A stretch of 43,854 bases of DNA from an uncultured Streptococcus sp. (GCA_934196125.1 CAKPVT010000010.1:1-43854); one strand, 5' to 3'. Positions 31,360 to 41,160 are shown, numbered from the stretch's first letter. Notes: generated by a model not told the origin, from the sequence alone. A program made the numbers and translations.

Positions 31360-31941
31360 TTGGCTCAACTCTATTATAAATATGGAACCATGAATTCTGG
31401 AAAGACCATTGAAATTTTAAAAGTTGCTCATAACTATGAAGAACAAGGCAAACCAGTTGTCATTATGACTTCGGCACTTGATACACGTGATGGTTATGGT
31501 GTTGTTTCAAGTCGTATTGGTATGCGTCGCAAGGCGATTGCTATTACGGAAGAAATGGATATTTTTGCCTTTGTTCAAGAATTACCAGAAAAGCCCTATT
31601 GCGTTTTAATTGATGAATGTCAATTTTTAACGAAAAAACATGTCTATGATTTGGCGCGTGTTGTTGATGATTTGGACGTTCCTGTGATGGCTTTTGGGTT
31701 AAAAAATGATTTTCAAAACGAATTGTTCGAAGGCTCCAAATATCTACTGCTATTAGCAGATAAAATTGACGAGATTAAAACCATTTGTCAGTTTTGCTCT
31801 AAAAAAGCAACCATGGTCTTGCGAACTGAAAATGGCAAGCCTGTTTACGAAGGAAATCAAATTCAAATCGGCGGAAACGAAACCTATATCCCTGTTTGTC
31901 GTAAACATTATTTTAACCCAATGATTTCCAAAGAAAAATAA
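31360..31941 (+). CDS. tdk: Thymidine kinase
   Basis: A 193-residue type II thymidine kinase (salvage of thymidine to dTMP). The P-loop is GTMNSGKTIE, Walker B lies in VLIDECQFL, the lasso-domain zinc ligands are CQFC and PVCRKHY, and the thymidine pocket is near YEGNQIQIGGNETYIPVC. The start is taken as TTG at 31360, which gives the usual MAQLYYKYGTMNSGKT, with AGGA 9 nt upstream. The in-frame TTG at 31351 sits on the ribosome site itself. It heads the series tdk-prfA-prmC-YrdC. Confidence 0.93.
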   Translation: MAQLYYKYGTMNSGKTIEILKVAHNYEEQGKPVVIMTSALDTRDGYGVVSSRIGMRRKAIAITEEMDIFAFVQELPEKPYCVLIDECQFLTKKHVYDLARVVDDLDVPVMAFGLKNDFQNELFEGSKYLLLLADKIDEIKTICQFCSKKATMVLRTENGKPVYEGNQIQIGGNETYIPVCRKHYFNPMISKEK

Positions 31942-31979
31942 GAAAATGAATTTGCAAAAGAGAGGTTAATCGAAAACAA

Positions 31980-33059
31980 ATGAACATTTATGATCAGCTA
32001 CAAGCGGTTGAGGACCGTTACGAAGAATTAGGCGAATTGCTATCTGACCCTGATGTCGTTAGCGATACAAAACGCTTTATGGCTTTGTCTAAGGAAGAAG
32101 CGAGCACACGTGAAACCGTAACTGTTTACCGTGAATATGAACAAATTCTTCAAAACATCGAAGATGCTGAAGAAATGATTAAAGACGCTGGTGGCGATCC
32201 TGAACTTGAAGAAATGGCGAAAGAGGAGCTCAAAGACTCAAAAGCAGCTAAAGAAGAATACGAAGAAAAACTTAAAATTCTTCTTTTACCAAAAGATCCA
32301 AACGATGACAAAAACATCATCTTGGAAATTCGTGGTGCTGCTGGTGGTGACGAAGCTGCGCTCTTTGCTGGCGACCTTCTTCAAATGTATCAAAAATATG
32401 CTGAAAGCCAAGGTTGGAAATTCGATGTTATGGAAGCTTCTTACAACGGTGTCGGTGGCATCAAAGAAGTTGTTGTCATGGTATCTGGTCAATCTGTTTA
32501 CTCTAAGTTGAAATACGAATCAGGTGCTCACCGTGTTCAACGTGTCCCTGTCACAGAGAGCCAAGGTCGTGTTCATACCTCAACAGCAACTGTCCTTGTC
32601 ATGCCAGAAGTTGAAGAAGTCGAATACGAAATCGATCCAAAAGACTTGCGTGTGGATATTTACCACGCATCAGGTGCTGGTGGACAAAACGTCAACAAAG
32701 TTGCGACAGCTGTTCGTATGGTTCACATTCCAACTGGTATTAAAGTTGAAATGCAAGAAGAACGTACGCAACAGAAAAACCGTGACAAAGCCATGAAAAT
32801 TATTCGTGCGCGTGTTGCTGACCACTTTGCCCAAATTGCTCAAAATGAACAAGACGCTGAACGTAAATCAACAATCGGTACAGGTGACCGTTCAGAACGT
32901 ATCCGTACTTATAATTTCCCACAAAACCGTGTCACAGACCACCGTATTGGTTTAACATTGCAAAAATTAGATACGATTTTGTCAGGAAAACTAGACGAAG
33001 TTATCGATGCTCTTATTCTTTTTGACCAAACTAAGAAATTAGAAGAGTTAAATCAATAA
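31980..33059 (+). CDS. prfA: Peptide chain release factor 1
   Basis: A 359-residue RF1 that reads UAA and UAG. The stop-codon reading PVT motif is at HRVQRVPVTESQGRVHTS, and the catalytic GGQ is in ASGAGGQNVNKVATAVR (about residues 231-235). Its Gln is the target of PrmC, whose gene follows with a one-base overlap (TAATG). The ribosome site is weak (GAGAGG, 31960-31965). Confidence 0.97.
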   Translation: MNIYDQLQAVEDRYEELGELLSDPDVVSDTKRFMALSKEEASTRETVTVYREYEQILQNIEDAEEMIKDAGGDPELEEMAKEELKDSKAAKEEYEEKLKILLLPKDPNDDKNIILEIRGAAGGDEAALFAGDLLQMYQKYAESQGWKFDVMEASYNGVGGIKEVVVMVSGQSVYSKLKYESGAHRVQRVPVTESQGRVHTSTATVLVMPEVEEVEYEIDPKDLRVDIYHASGAGGQNVNKVATAVRMVHIPTGIKVEMQEERTQQKNRDKAMKIIRARVADHFAQIAQNEQDAERKSTIGTGDRSERIRTYNFPQNRVTDHRIGLTLQKLDTILSGKLDEVIDALILFDQTKKLEELNQ

Positions 33060-33889
33060 TGAATTACGCTGAAACAATCAGCCAACTAGAAAAACAATTA
33101 CAAGCAATCGGCGAGGACCCAGAAAATCTCACTTACGTTTTCCGTGAATTAAAAGGTTGGACCTTGCTTGATTTCATCTTACATCAGAACCAAGCTATCA
33201 CCGAAAAAGACCAAATGTTACTTGAGCAAATCATAGCTCAGTTGACAGAACATCGCTCACCTCAGTACATCACTGGTAAAGCCTATTTTCGCGATTTAGA
33301 GCTTTCAGTTGACGAGCGTGTTTTGATTCCACGACCTGAAACTGAGGAGCTGGTTGATTTGGTTTTAAAGGAAAATAGCAGAGCTGACTTGCGAGTTTTA
33401 GATATTGGTACAGGAAGCGGTGCGATTGCCATTTCGCTCAAGGCTGCGCGACCAAATTGGCAAGTAACCGCCTCTGACATTTCAGCAGACGCCTTACAAT
33501 TAGCGAAAGAAAATGCCCTCAAAAATCAAGTAGAGCTTGCCTTGATTCAATCTGATGTTTTTAGCCAAATTACAGAAAGATTTGATATGATTATTTCAAA
33601 TCCGCCCTATATTGCTTATGACGATGAAGACGAAGTTGGTATTAATGTGCTCGCTTCAGAACCGCATTTAGCACTTTTTGCAGATGAAGATGGCTTTGCC
33701 ATTTATCGTCAGATTATTGAGAATGCTAGTGAACATTTGACCGGAAACGGAAAACTTTATTTTGAAATTGGTTATAAACAAGGAGAAGGTTTGCGTGCTT
33801 TGTTGAGCAAGCACTTTCCTGCTAAACGCATTCGTGTCATCAAAGATATGTTCGGTAAAGATAGAATGGTCGTGATGGATAATGACTGA
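33059..33889 (+). CDS. prmC: Release factor N5-glutamine methyltransferase
   Basis: A 276-residue SAM-dependent enzyme that methylates the GGQ glutamine of RF1 and RF2. The N-terminal helical domain is followed by ITGKAYFRDLELSVDERVLIPRPETEEL. The SAM site is VLDIGTGSGAIAISL and the substrate-Gln motif is NPPY in MIISNPPYIAY. It overlaps prfA by one base and the YrdC gene by 8 nt, a tight translational block. Confidence 0.95.
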   Translation: MNYAETISQLEKQLQAIGEDPENLTYVFRELKGWTLLDFILHQNQAITEKDQMLLEQIIAQLTEHRSPQYITGKAYFRDLELSVDERVLIPRPETEELVDLVLKENSRADLRVLDIGTGSGAIAISLKAARPNWQVTASDISADALQLAKENALKNQVELALIQSDVFSQITERFDMIISNPPYIAYDDEDEVGINVLASEPHLALFADEDGFAIYRQIIENASEHLTGNGKLYFEIGYKQGEGLRALLSKHFPAKRIRVIKDMFGKDRMVVMDND

Positions 33890-34481
33890 TTTAGAAACAA
33901 TTTTGCAAAATGGTGGAGCGGTGATTTTACCGACAGAAACCGTTTATGGGCTTTTTGCCCAAGCGATGAATGAGAAAGCCGTTGAGCATGTTTACCAACT
34001 CAAACGTCGTCCTAAAGACAAGGCGATGAATCTCAATGTAGCTGATTTTGAGATAATTTTAGCTTTTTCAAAACAGCAACCAAGTTATCTCAAAAAGCTT
34101 TATGATGCTTTTTTACCTGGTCCATTAACCATTATTTTACAAGCTAATGACCGCGTGCCAGCTTGGATCAATTCTAGCTTATCAACAATTGGTTTTAGAA
34201 TTCCTAATCACCCACAAACCTTGAAATTGATTAAGAAAGCTGGCCCCTTAATTGGTCCGTCAGCTAACATTTCTGGACAAGAAAGTGGGAAAGTTTTCAA
34301 GGAAATTCAAAAACAGTTCGGTGGTACTGTGACCGGTTTTGCTGACGATGATGCCTTAACAGGGGTTGACTCGACAATTTTGGATTTATCTGGAAAAACT
34401 GCTCGTATTTTACGTCAAGGTGCGATTACCCAAAAAGACTTATTAGCAGTTGTGCCTGATTTAACATTTACGAAAGAGTGA
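33882..34481 (+). CDS. tsaC: L-threonylcarbamoyladenylate synthase (YrdC/TsaC domain)
   Basis: A 199-residue protein that makes threonylcarbamoyl-AMP for the t6A37 modification of ANN-decoding tRNAs. Motifs include ILPTETVYGLFAQA, LKRRPKDKAMN, FLPGPLTIIL, IGFRIPNHPQ and GPSANISGQESG. It has only the YrdC domain, without the Sua5 C-terminal domain of about 140 residues. Overlaps prmC by 8 nt. The 103-nt gap before glyA has no gene that I can support. Confidence 0.9.
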   Translation: MTDLETILQNGGAVILPTETVYGLFAQAMNEKAVEHVYQLKRRPKDKAMNLNVADFEIILAFSKQQPSYLKKLYDAFLPGPLTIILQANDRVPAWINSSLSTIGFRIPNHPQTLKLIKKAGPLIGPSANISGQESGKVFKEIQKQFGGTVTGFADDDALTGVDSTILDLSGKTARILRQGAITQKDLLAVVPDLTFTKE

Positions 34482-34584
34482 TTTTCGGGAAATTCTTCTC
34501 ATACTGATGCAGCTTTTACATCATCTTGGAGCTGCCAAACTTTTAAGGAATGTGACATGATCTTATCAAAAAGGAGATAAGGAT

Positions 34585-35835
34585 ATGATTTTTGACAAGG
34601 AAAACTACGAAGCGTTTGACAAAGAACTCTGGGAAGCAGTGCATGCTGAAGAAGTTCGTCAACAAAATAACATAGAACTCATTGCCTCTGAAAATGTTGT
34701 TTCAAAAGCTGTCATGGCAGCTCAAGGCACATTGTTAACCAATAAATACGCTGAAGGATACCCTGGCAAACGTTATTATGGCGGAACAGATTGTGTGGAT
34801 ATCGTTGAAAACTTAGCGATTGACCGTGCAAAAGAATTGTTCGGAGCTAAATTTGCGAATGTCCAACCTCATTCAGGAAGTCAAGCTAATGCCGCAGCCT
34901 ATATGGCTTTGATTCAACCTGGCGATACAGTCCTTGGAATGGATTTGGCTGCTGGTGGACATTTGACACACGGTGCTCCTGTTAGTTTTTCAGGGAAAAC
35001 ATATCACTTTATTTCTTACACGGTTGACCCTGTGACAGAACGCATTGATTATGATAAATTAGCCGAGCTAGCAGAAGAAGTGAAACCAAAATTGATTGTT
35101 GCGGGAGCATCAGCTTACTCACGTATTATTGATTTTCAACGTTTTCGTGCCATAGCAGATAGTGTCGGTGCTTATCTTATGGTGGATATGGCGCACATTG
35201 CAGGTCTTGTGGCGTCAGGTCATCATCCAAGCCCAGTTCCTTATGCGCATATTACAACCACAACGACACATAAGACGCTTCGAGGTCCTCGTGGTGGATT
35301 GATTTTGACAAATGACGAAGCTCTCGCTAAAAAAATCAATTCTGCTGTTTTCCCTGGATTGCAAGGTGGACCATTGATGCATGTCATTGCAGGGAAAGCT
35401 GTCGCACTCAAAGAAGCTTTGGACCCTACTTTCAAAGAATATGGTGAAAATGTGATTAAAAATGCTGCCGCTATGGCTGATGTCTTTAATCAACACCCAA
35501 ATTTCCGTGTGATTTCAGGCGGCACAGACAATCATGTCTTTCTTGTTGACGTGACAAAAGTCGTTGAAAATGGGAAAGTTGCGCAAAATGTCCTTGAGTC
35601 TGTTAATATCACACTCAATAAAAATTCAATTCCATTTGAAACCTTATCACCGTTTAAAACATCAGGTATTCGTATCGGTTCACCAGCCATTACGAGCCGT
35701 GGCATGGGTGAAAAAGAATCGCGTGCTATTGCTGAATTGATTGTTAAGGCACTTGAAAATTATCAAAACGAAACTATTTTAGAGGAGGTTCGTCGCGAGG
35801 TTAAAGCATTGACAGATGCCTTCCCGCTTTATTAA
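34585..35835 (+). CDS. glyA: Serine hydroxymethyltransferase
   Basis: A 416-residue PLP enzyme that interconverts serine and glycine and loads one-carbon units on tetrahydrofolate, feeding purine and thymidylate synthesis. Seen are IELIASENVVS, NKYAEGYPGKRYYGGTDCVD and the PLP-lysine segment ITTTTTHKTLRGPRGG (about residues 220-235). AAAGGAGATAAGG upstream is a very strong ribosome site. It has normal length and no defects. Confidence 0.97.
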   Translation: MIFDKENYEAFDKELWEAVHAEEVRQQNNIELIASENVVSKAVMAAQGTLLTNKYAEGYPGKRYYGGTDCVDIVENLAIDRAKELFGAKFANVQPHSGSQANAAAYMALIQPGDTVLGMDLAAGGHLTHGAPVSFSGKTYHFISYTVDPVTERIDYDKLAELAEEVKPKLIVAGASAYSRIIDFQRFRAIADSVGAYLMVDMAHIAGLVASGHHPSPVPYAHITTTTTHKTLRGPRGGLILTNDEALAKKINSAVFPGLQGGPLMHVIAGKAVALKEALDPTFKEYGENVIKNAAAMADVFNQHPNFRVISGGTDNHVFLVDVTKVVENGKVAQNVLESVNITLNKNSIPFETLSPFKTSGIRIGSPAITSRGMGEKESRAIAELIVKALENYQNETILEEVRREVKALTDAFPLY

Positions 35836-35841
35836 CGAACA

Positions 35842-35866
35842 GTTGAATACTATTTGGGTATTCAAC
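35842..35866 (+). terminator. Hairpin between glyA and the NA37 gene
   Basis: GTTGAATAC (35842-35850) pairs perfectly with GTATTCAAC (35858-35866). No U-tract follows; the next ATG is only 13 nt away, without a Shine-Dalgarno sequence between. It may be a weak attenuator or an RNA-stability or translation element. Confidence 0.45.
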
Positions 35867-35879
35867 CACAAAACTAACC

Positions 35880-36857
35880 ATGATTGATTTATATATTAAA
35901 CGCATTGTTATTCATCAATTTACACCCAACGATACTGAGTTGATTTTGTCAGACCAATTGTTGACAATCACGCCACGTATTGATGAGTATTTTCGTAAAA
36001 AACTAAGCAAAGTTTTCTCAGATGAAGCTAAACGTGGAACGTTTGCAGAAGATAATGTCTTTCTTAACTATTTAAGTGATGATTTGATGGAGTCATCTGT
36101 TAAGGTTGCCCAACTTTGGAAAGAAGAATTTGTCATTTCGGAAAATCAAAAAACAAATGATTTGGTTTTTATCCAATTTGACAAAGACGGTGTTGAACAT
36201 TTTGCTTTTCTTCGTATTGCTTTGAAGGAAAATTTCACCCATATTTCTAGTGATAATGAAAGTCCGATTAAGGTGACACAAAATAATCTGCCGTCAGCTG
36301 CGCAAACACCAGATGAAGCTTTGGTGATTAATCGCTCTAATCATCATTATTATTTGATTGAGAAGCGTATCAAGCATAATGGTAGTTTTGCCAATTATTT
36401 TTCAGAAAATCTCTTGCAAGTCCAACCAGAGCAATCGGTGAAAAAATCGATAAAAATGGTTGAACAAACAGCGCAGAAAATTGCTGAAAATTTCCAACAA
36501 GATGATTTTGCTTTCCAATCCAAGATGAAAGCTGCTATCCATAAAAATCTGGAAGAAGAGCAAGAATTATCACCAGAAAAATTGGCAGACCAACTTTTTG
36601 ATAGTAATTTGACTGCTCGTTTAACTTTTGTTGATGAGTTAAAAGAAAGTATTCCAGAACCAATTCAGGTAGCAGATATCGACCATTCACGTCAGACGAA
36701 AAAATTGGAAAATCAGAAGTTATCCCTATCCAATGGTATTCAACTAATTGTACCTAACAATGTCTATGACGACGCTGAATCGGTAGAATTTATCCAAAAT
36801 CCAAATGGAACCTATTCTATCTTGATTAAAAATATAGAGGATATTCAAAATAAATAA
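35880..36857 (+). CDS. Nucleoid-associated protein, NA37 (YejK) family
   Basis: A 325-residue protein of the 37-kDa nucleoid-associated family (YejK/NdpA), whose E. coli member binds bulk DNA. The N-terminal IKRIVIHQFTPNDTELILSDQLLTI and the RGTFAEDNVFLNYL region are typical. It has no membrane segments. No ribosome site is visible before the ATG; the hairpin upstream and coupling from glyA may matter. Its stop overlaps the next ATG by one base (TAATG). Confidence 0.87.
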   Translation: MIDLYIKRIVIHQFTPNDTELILSDQLLTITPRIDEYFRKKLSKVFSDEAKRGTFAEDNVFLNYLSDDLMESSVKVAQLWKEEFVISENQKTNDLVFIQFDKDGVEHFAFLRIALKENFTHISSDNESPIKVTQNNLPSAAQTPDEALVINRSNHHYYLIEKRIKHNGSFANYFSENLLQVQPEQSVKKSIKMVEQTAQKIAENFQQDDFAFQSKMKAAIHKNLEEEQELSPEKLADQLFDSNLTARLTFVDELKESIPEPIQVADIDHSRQTKKLENQKLSLSNGIQLIVPNNVYDDAESVEFIQNPNGTYSILIKNIEDIQNK

Positions 36858-37459
36858 TGTTTAAGTTCTTAAGACGCCTAATCATACTGGGCTTTGTCAT
36901 TTTTTGTGGTTACCAAACGTATGTGGTTCACAAAAACGTGCAAAATGTTTTACAGTATAAAGATATGGTCAAGGAGATTTTAGACGACAACGATACTACC
37001 GCCAATGTTGATTTGGTCTTGGCGATGATTTACACGGAGACCAAAGGCGATGACGGCGATGTTATGCAATCAAGCGAAAGTTCAGATGGTGTTGCTAATT
37101 CCATTACGGATAGCCAGACCAGTATTCGTCAAGGCGTGACGGTACTTTCAGACAATCTTACCTTGGCAGATGAAGCAGGAGTAGATGTTTGGACAGCTGT
37201 GCAAGCTTACAATTTCGGAACTGCTTATATTGATTACGTGGCAAAAAATGGTGGCGAAAATACGATTGCTTTGGCAACGGCTTATTCTCGTGATGTTGTC
37301 TCTCCAAGTCTTGGAAATACAACGGGAGAAACTTATTTTTACTATCATCCCCTTGCCCTTATCTCAGGCGGAAAATTGTATAAAAATGGTGGGAATATTT
37401 ACTATTCTCGCGAAGTTCACTTTAATCTGTATTTGATTGAATTGATGAGTTTATTTTAA
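36857..37459 (+). CDS. Lysozyme-like membrane-anchored protein (PvaA-like)
   Basis: A 200-residue protein. An N-terminal membrane anchor (about residues 5-22, LRRLIILGFVIFCGYQTY) places the rest outside the cell. The domain is of the lysozyme-like family (Pfam Lysozyme_like): LVLAMIYTETKGDDGDVMQSSESSDG with the candidate catalytic Glu in YTETKG, and VDVWTAVQAYNFGTAYIDYV. It resembles pneumococcal vaccine antigen A, as I recall. It probably cleaves or binds peptidoglycan. Coupled to the NA37 gene by TAATG. Confidence 0.88.
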   Translation: MFKFLRRLIILGFVIFCGYQTYVVHKNVQNVLQYKDMVKEILDDNDTTANVDLVLAMIYTETKGDDGDVMQSSESSDGVANSITDSQTSIRQGVTVLSDNLTLADEAGVDVWTAVQAYNFGTAYIDYVAKNGGENTIALATAYSRDVVSPSLGNTTGETYFYYHPLALISGGKLYKNGGNIYYSREVHFNLYLIELMSLF

Positions 37460-37498
37460 AATGACATGAGAGCTAATGCTCTATTAGAAAAGAGAAGA

Positions 37499-39223
37499 AT
37501 GAAAGAATTAGGTCATTATTTTAAAGGGTACCTCAAGGAGACAATTTTGGGTCCCTTTTTCAAATTGTTTGAAGCATCTTTCGAACTTCTAGTTCCGATT
37601 ATTATTGCTAGAATTGTTGATACCATTATCCCTCATCATGATAAAAATCACCTTTATATAATGATAGGGCTGTTATTTTTGCTAGCAATTGTTGGGGTGC
37701 TTGTGGCTATTACGGCACAATATTTTTCTTCCAAGGCTGCCGTTGGCTACACACGTCAGTTGACAAAGGATTTATTTAAAAAAATCATGGGCTTGAGTAA
37801 AGAGGACCGTGACCAGCTGACAACATCTAGTTTAGTAACACGTTTGACAAGCGATACTTACCAAATTCAAACAGGTATCAACCAATTTTTACGTCTGTTT
37901 TTACGAGCACCGATTATTGTTTTTGGTGCGATTATTATGGCATTTACCATTAGTCCTAAAATGACGATTGACTTTTTGTTAATGGTGATGATTTTGTTTG
38001 CGATTGTCTTTACCATGTCGCACTTGCTCAATCCGATTTACGCAAAGATTCGTCAGGCTACCGATAGAATTGTCAATATGACACGCCAGCAATTAGAAGG
38101 TGTGCGTGTGATTCGTGCATTTGGTCAGGTTGCAGCAGAAGAACAAGAATTTGCGACAGCCAATCAAGATTATACTGACTTGCAAATCAAAGCTGGTCAC
38201 CTATCAAGTCTCGTAACGCCGTTGACTTATCTGGTGGTTAATGGCACATTGATTTTGGTGATTTGGCAAGGAAATCTTGAAATCGGTCGTGGGCTTTTGT
38301 CACAAGGAATGATGATTGCTTTGGTGAATTACCTCTTGCAAATTTTGACGGAATTGCTCAAGATGACCATGCTTGTCACATCATTGAACCAATCTTTTAT
38401 CAGCGCTAAACGTATCACAGAAGTATTTGAAAAGGGTTCTGAAGATTTAGCAACTGAGCTGGTACAAAGTGAGTCAGTATTTGCTTTGGCGGTCAAAGAC
38501 ATAACGTTCACCTATCCAACCGCTGCCGAGCCGTCGCTGTCACATATTGATTTTAGTGTGAACGCTGGTGACTTTTTAGGTGTGATTGGTGGAACAGGCT
38601 CTGGGAAATCAACTTTAGTCGAACTTCTCACGCATCTCTACACACCGCAAGAGGGAAGCTTAGCTATTTTTCAAAATCAGCACTCTCCTAAAACGCTTGG
38701 GGAATGGCGTTCTTGGGTCAATGTGGTGCCACAAAAGGTAGAGTTATTTCAAGGAACAATTCGTTCAAATTTGACCTTGGGAATTCGTGATGAAGTGGGT
38801 GATAATGAGCTCTGGAGAGCTTTGGATATTGCTCAAGCTAGCGATTTTGTGTTAGAAAAAGAGGGACAATTGGATGCCAAGGTTGAGGCATTTGGGCGTA
38901 ATTTCTCTGGCGGACAACGTCAACGTTTGACAATTGCGCGTGCGCTTGTCAGAAAAGCGCCGTTCTTAATCTTAGACGATTCGACATCAGCGCTTGATTA
39001 TTTAACAGAAGCGAAGTTGCTATCAGCCATTCATGAGGAATTAAAAGAAGTGACTCTTGTTTTGATTTCACAACGCACTAATAGCTTGAAAGCAGCTGAT
39101 AACATTTTGCTGCTAGATAAAGGACATCAACTTGGTTTTGCCAGCCATGATGAGTTACTCAAGCAAAATGATGTTTACCGTGCTATCCATTACTCACAAC
39201 ACCAAGAAGAAAGGGAGGCGTAA
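37499..39223 (+). CDS. Heterodimeric ABC exporter, subunit 1 (degenerate ATP site)
   Basis: A 574-residue half-exporter: six-helix membrane domain (about residues 1-300) then an ATPase. Walker A is GGTGSGKST and the signature FSGGQRQR is canonical. Walker B reads LILDDSTSALD, with Asp in place of the catalytic Glu. The switch His is replaced by Gln in LVLISQRT. This is the LmrC/BmrC/TM287 pattern, where the partner supplies the catalytic Glu. The ATG at 37499 gives MKELGHYFKGYLKETIL, matching relatives; a start at 37466 would add 11 residues. Partner gene follows after 1 nt. Confidence 0.9.
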   Translation: MKELGHYFKGYLKETILGPFFKLFEASFELLVPIIIARIVDTIIPHHDKNHLYIMIGLLFLLAIVGVLVAITAQYFSSKAAVGYTRQLTKDLFKKIMGLSKEDRDQLTTSSLVTRLTSDTYQIQTGINQFLRLFLRAPIIVFGAIIMAFTISPKMTIDFLLMVMILFAIVFTMSHLLNPIYAKIRQATDRIVNMTRQQLEGVRVIRAFGQVAAEEQEFATANQDYTDLQIKAGHLSSLVTPLTYLVVNGTLILVIWQGNLEIGRGLLSQGMMIALVNYLLQILTELLKMTMLVTSLNQSFISAKRITEVFEKGSEDLATELVQSESVFALAVKDITFTYPTAAEPSLSHIDFSVNAGDFLGVIGGTGSGKSTLVELLTHLYTPQEGSLAIFQNQHSPKTLGEWRSWVNVVPQKVELFQGTIRSNLTLGIRDEVGDNELWRALDIAQASDFVLEKEGQLDAKVEAFGRNFSGGQRQRLTIARALVRKAPFLILDDSTSALDYLTEAKLLSAIHEELKEVTLVLISQRTNSLKAADNILLLDKGHQLGFASHDELLKQNDVYRAIHYSQHQEEREA

Positions 39224-39224
39224 G

Positions 39225-40961
39225 ATGAAGGCAAAAAATCAAAATCATACTAGCCGCCGTTTGTTCAAAGATCTTTTATCACAAAAAGAACTTGTTCTTG
39301 GTGCCACACTTGGAACGATTGCGCAAGTCGCTCTGACCGTTTATTTGCCTATTTTGATTGGGAATGCGGTGGATGTTGTTTTATCTCCGAAATCAATTAG
39401 TTTAATTGTGCCAATTGTAGCGAAAATGATTGTTGTTGTCGCTTTGAATACCTTGGTGCAATGGGTGAATCCATTGATTTATAACCGTCTAACGTTTGGT
39501 TATATTTACACATTGCGTCAAAAAGTCATGGAAAAATTAAACCAGATGCCGATTTCTTATCTTGACAAGAAAAGTTCAGGTGATTTGGTTAGTCGTGTGA
39601 CAACTGATGCCGAACAATTGAGCAATGGTCTGTTAATGGTGTTCAATCAATTTTTTATTGGTATTCTAACGATTATCATTACCATTGTGACAATGGCTGA
39701 TATTGATTTGTTAATGCTTGGTTTGGTGCTAATTTTGACACCATTATCACTTTTCTTAGCACGTTTTATCGCTCAAAAGAGTTACCATCTTTATCAAAAT
39801 CAAACAAAATCACGTGGGCAACAAACGCAGTATATTGAAGAAATGATTCGTCAAGAAAGTTTACTCCACACCTTCAATGCGCAAGATATGGCTATTGACA
39901 CTTTCACGACGATTAATGATACTTATTCTGATTACTCACAAGGAGCTATTTTCTATTCTTCAACGGTTAATCCGTCAACGCGTTTCATTAATAGCTTGAT
40001 TTATGCTTTTTTGGCAGGGGTAGGGGCACTTCGGATTATGTCAGGTGTTTTTACAGTTGGGCAATTGACAACTTTCTTGAATTATGTCAATCAATACACC
40101 AAGCCATTTAATGATATTTCATCCGTTTTGTCAGAATTGCAGAGCGCCATTGCCTGTGCAGAACGTCTCTACGCTATTTTAGACGAAGAAAATGAGCCTC
40201 TTCCAGTAAAAGCTCATCTTAATGCAGATAGTATCCAAGGACAAATAGAATTCAAAGATGTGTCGTTTGGCTATACTAGCCAAAATACCTTGATTACCCA
40301 CCTTAATTTATCAATCCCAGCGGCTTCAAAAGTGGCTATCGTTGGACCAACGGGTGCAGGAAAATCAACTTTAATCAATCTTTTAATGCGTTTTTATGAA
40401 GTCAATAGCGGAGCTATTTATTTGGATGGCATTTCTATGGCAGATTATTCTGTGTCAGAATTGCGTCAACAAATCGGTATGGTATTGCAAGAAACATGGC
40501 TGAAAGTTGGAACGATTCACGATAATATTGCATATGGAAATCCTGATGCTACACGAGAAGAAGTCATCGGTGCCGCAAAAGCAGCCAATGCTGATTTCTT
40601 TATTCGTCAGTTGCCAAATGGTTACGATACTTATCTGGCTGATGCAGGAGCGTCATTGTCGCAAGGACAACGTCAGCTGTTAACGATTGCACGAATTTTT
40701 GTCAAACTACCAAAAATCTTAATTCTCGACGAAGCAACTTCATCTATCGATACTCGAACAGAAGTATTGATTCAAGAAGCTTTTGAAAAATTAATGCAAG
40801 GAAGGACAAGTTTTATCATTGCACACCGCTTGTCAACTATTCAATCAGCTGATTTTATTTTAGTCATGGTAGATGGTGATATTGTCGAACACGGTACACA
40901 CGACGATTTAATGGCAAAACAAGGCGTTTATTACCAAATGCAAACAGCCCAAGCAGGGTAG
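39225..40961 (+). CDS. Heterodimeric ABC exporter, subunit 2 (catalytic)
   Basis: A 578-residue half-exporter. The membrane domain with six helices (about residues 20-310) is followed by an ATPase with Walker A GPTGAGKST, complete Walker B LILDEATSSID and switch His in FIIAHRLST. Its own signature is degenerate (LSQGQRQL, Gln for Gly). With subunit 1 it forms one active and one inactive ATP site. Such pairs export drugs, lipids or peptides; the substrate here is open. The ATG at 39225 has GGGAGG upstream and lies 1 nt past the partner's stop. An ORF start at 39132 lies within subunit 1. Confidence 0.92.
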   Translation: MKAKNQNHTSRRLFKDLLSQKELVLGATLGTIAQVALTVYLPILIGNAVDVVLSPKSISLIVPIVAKMIVVVALNTLVQWVNPLIYNRLTFGYIYTLRQKVMEKLNQMPISYLDKKSSGDLVSRVTTDAEQLSNGLLMVFNQFFIGILTIIITIVTMADIDLLMLGLVLILTPLSLFLARFIAQKSYHLYQNQTKSRGQQTQYIEEMIRQESLLHTFNAQDMAIDTFTTINDTYSDYSQGAIFYSSTVNPSTRFINSLIYAFLAGVGALRIMSGVFTVGQLTTFLNYVNQYTKPFNDISSVLSELQSAIACAERLYAILDEENEPLPVKAHLNADSIQGQIEFKDVSFGYTSQNTLITHLNLSIPAASKVAIVGPTGAGKSTLINLLMRFYEVNSGAIYLDGISMADYSVSELRQQIGMVLQETWLKVGTIHDNIAYGNPDATREEVIGAAKAANADFFIRQLPNGYDTYLADAGASLSQGQRQLLTIARIFVKLPKILILDEATSSIDTRTEVLIQEAFEKLMQGRTSFIIAHRLSTIQSADFILVMVDGDIVEHGTHDDLMAKQGVYYQMQTAQAG

Positions 40962-41129
40962 AAAAGATGTGAAAGTTGTTGTTGCTATTTACGTATTCAC
41001 CTTACTTGCATTCATTTGATTGTCTAGACGGCGTTCATCATCAGATTGAAACCAGCAAATTAACGGAAACAATGTCCAATATTGGTTACATAAAGATAAA
41101 AACATCATGTTATCAATTACCAGATAAAA

Positions 41130-41153
41130 AAAGTCTTGATTCAATTAGACTTT
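41130..41153 (+). terminator. Likely terminator of the ABC exporter operon
   Basis: AAAGTCT (41130-41136) pairs with AGACTTT (41147-41153). The 40962-41129 stretch before it has no gene that I can support. Confidence 0.45.
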
Positions 41154-41160
41154 GAGAGAA

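Noticed and set aside
34482..34584. Possible acetyltransferase remnant between the YrdC gene and glyA
   Set aside because: One frame gives a short coding-like stretch (MQLLHHLGAAKLL), but it is too short to assign.
40962..41129. Possible remnant gene after the ABC exporter
   Set aside because: Only fragments such as NGNNVQYWLHKDKN between stops; no family recognised and no start.
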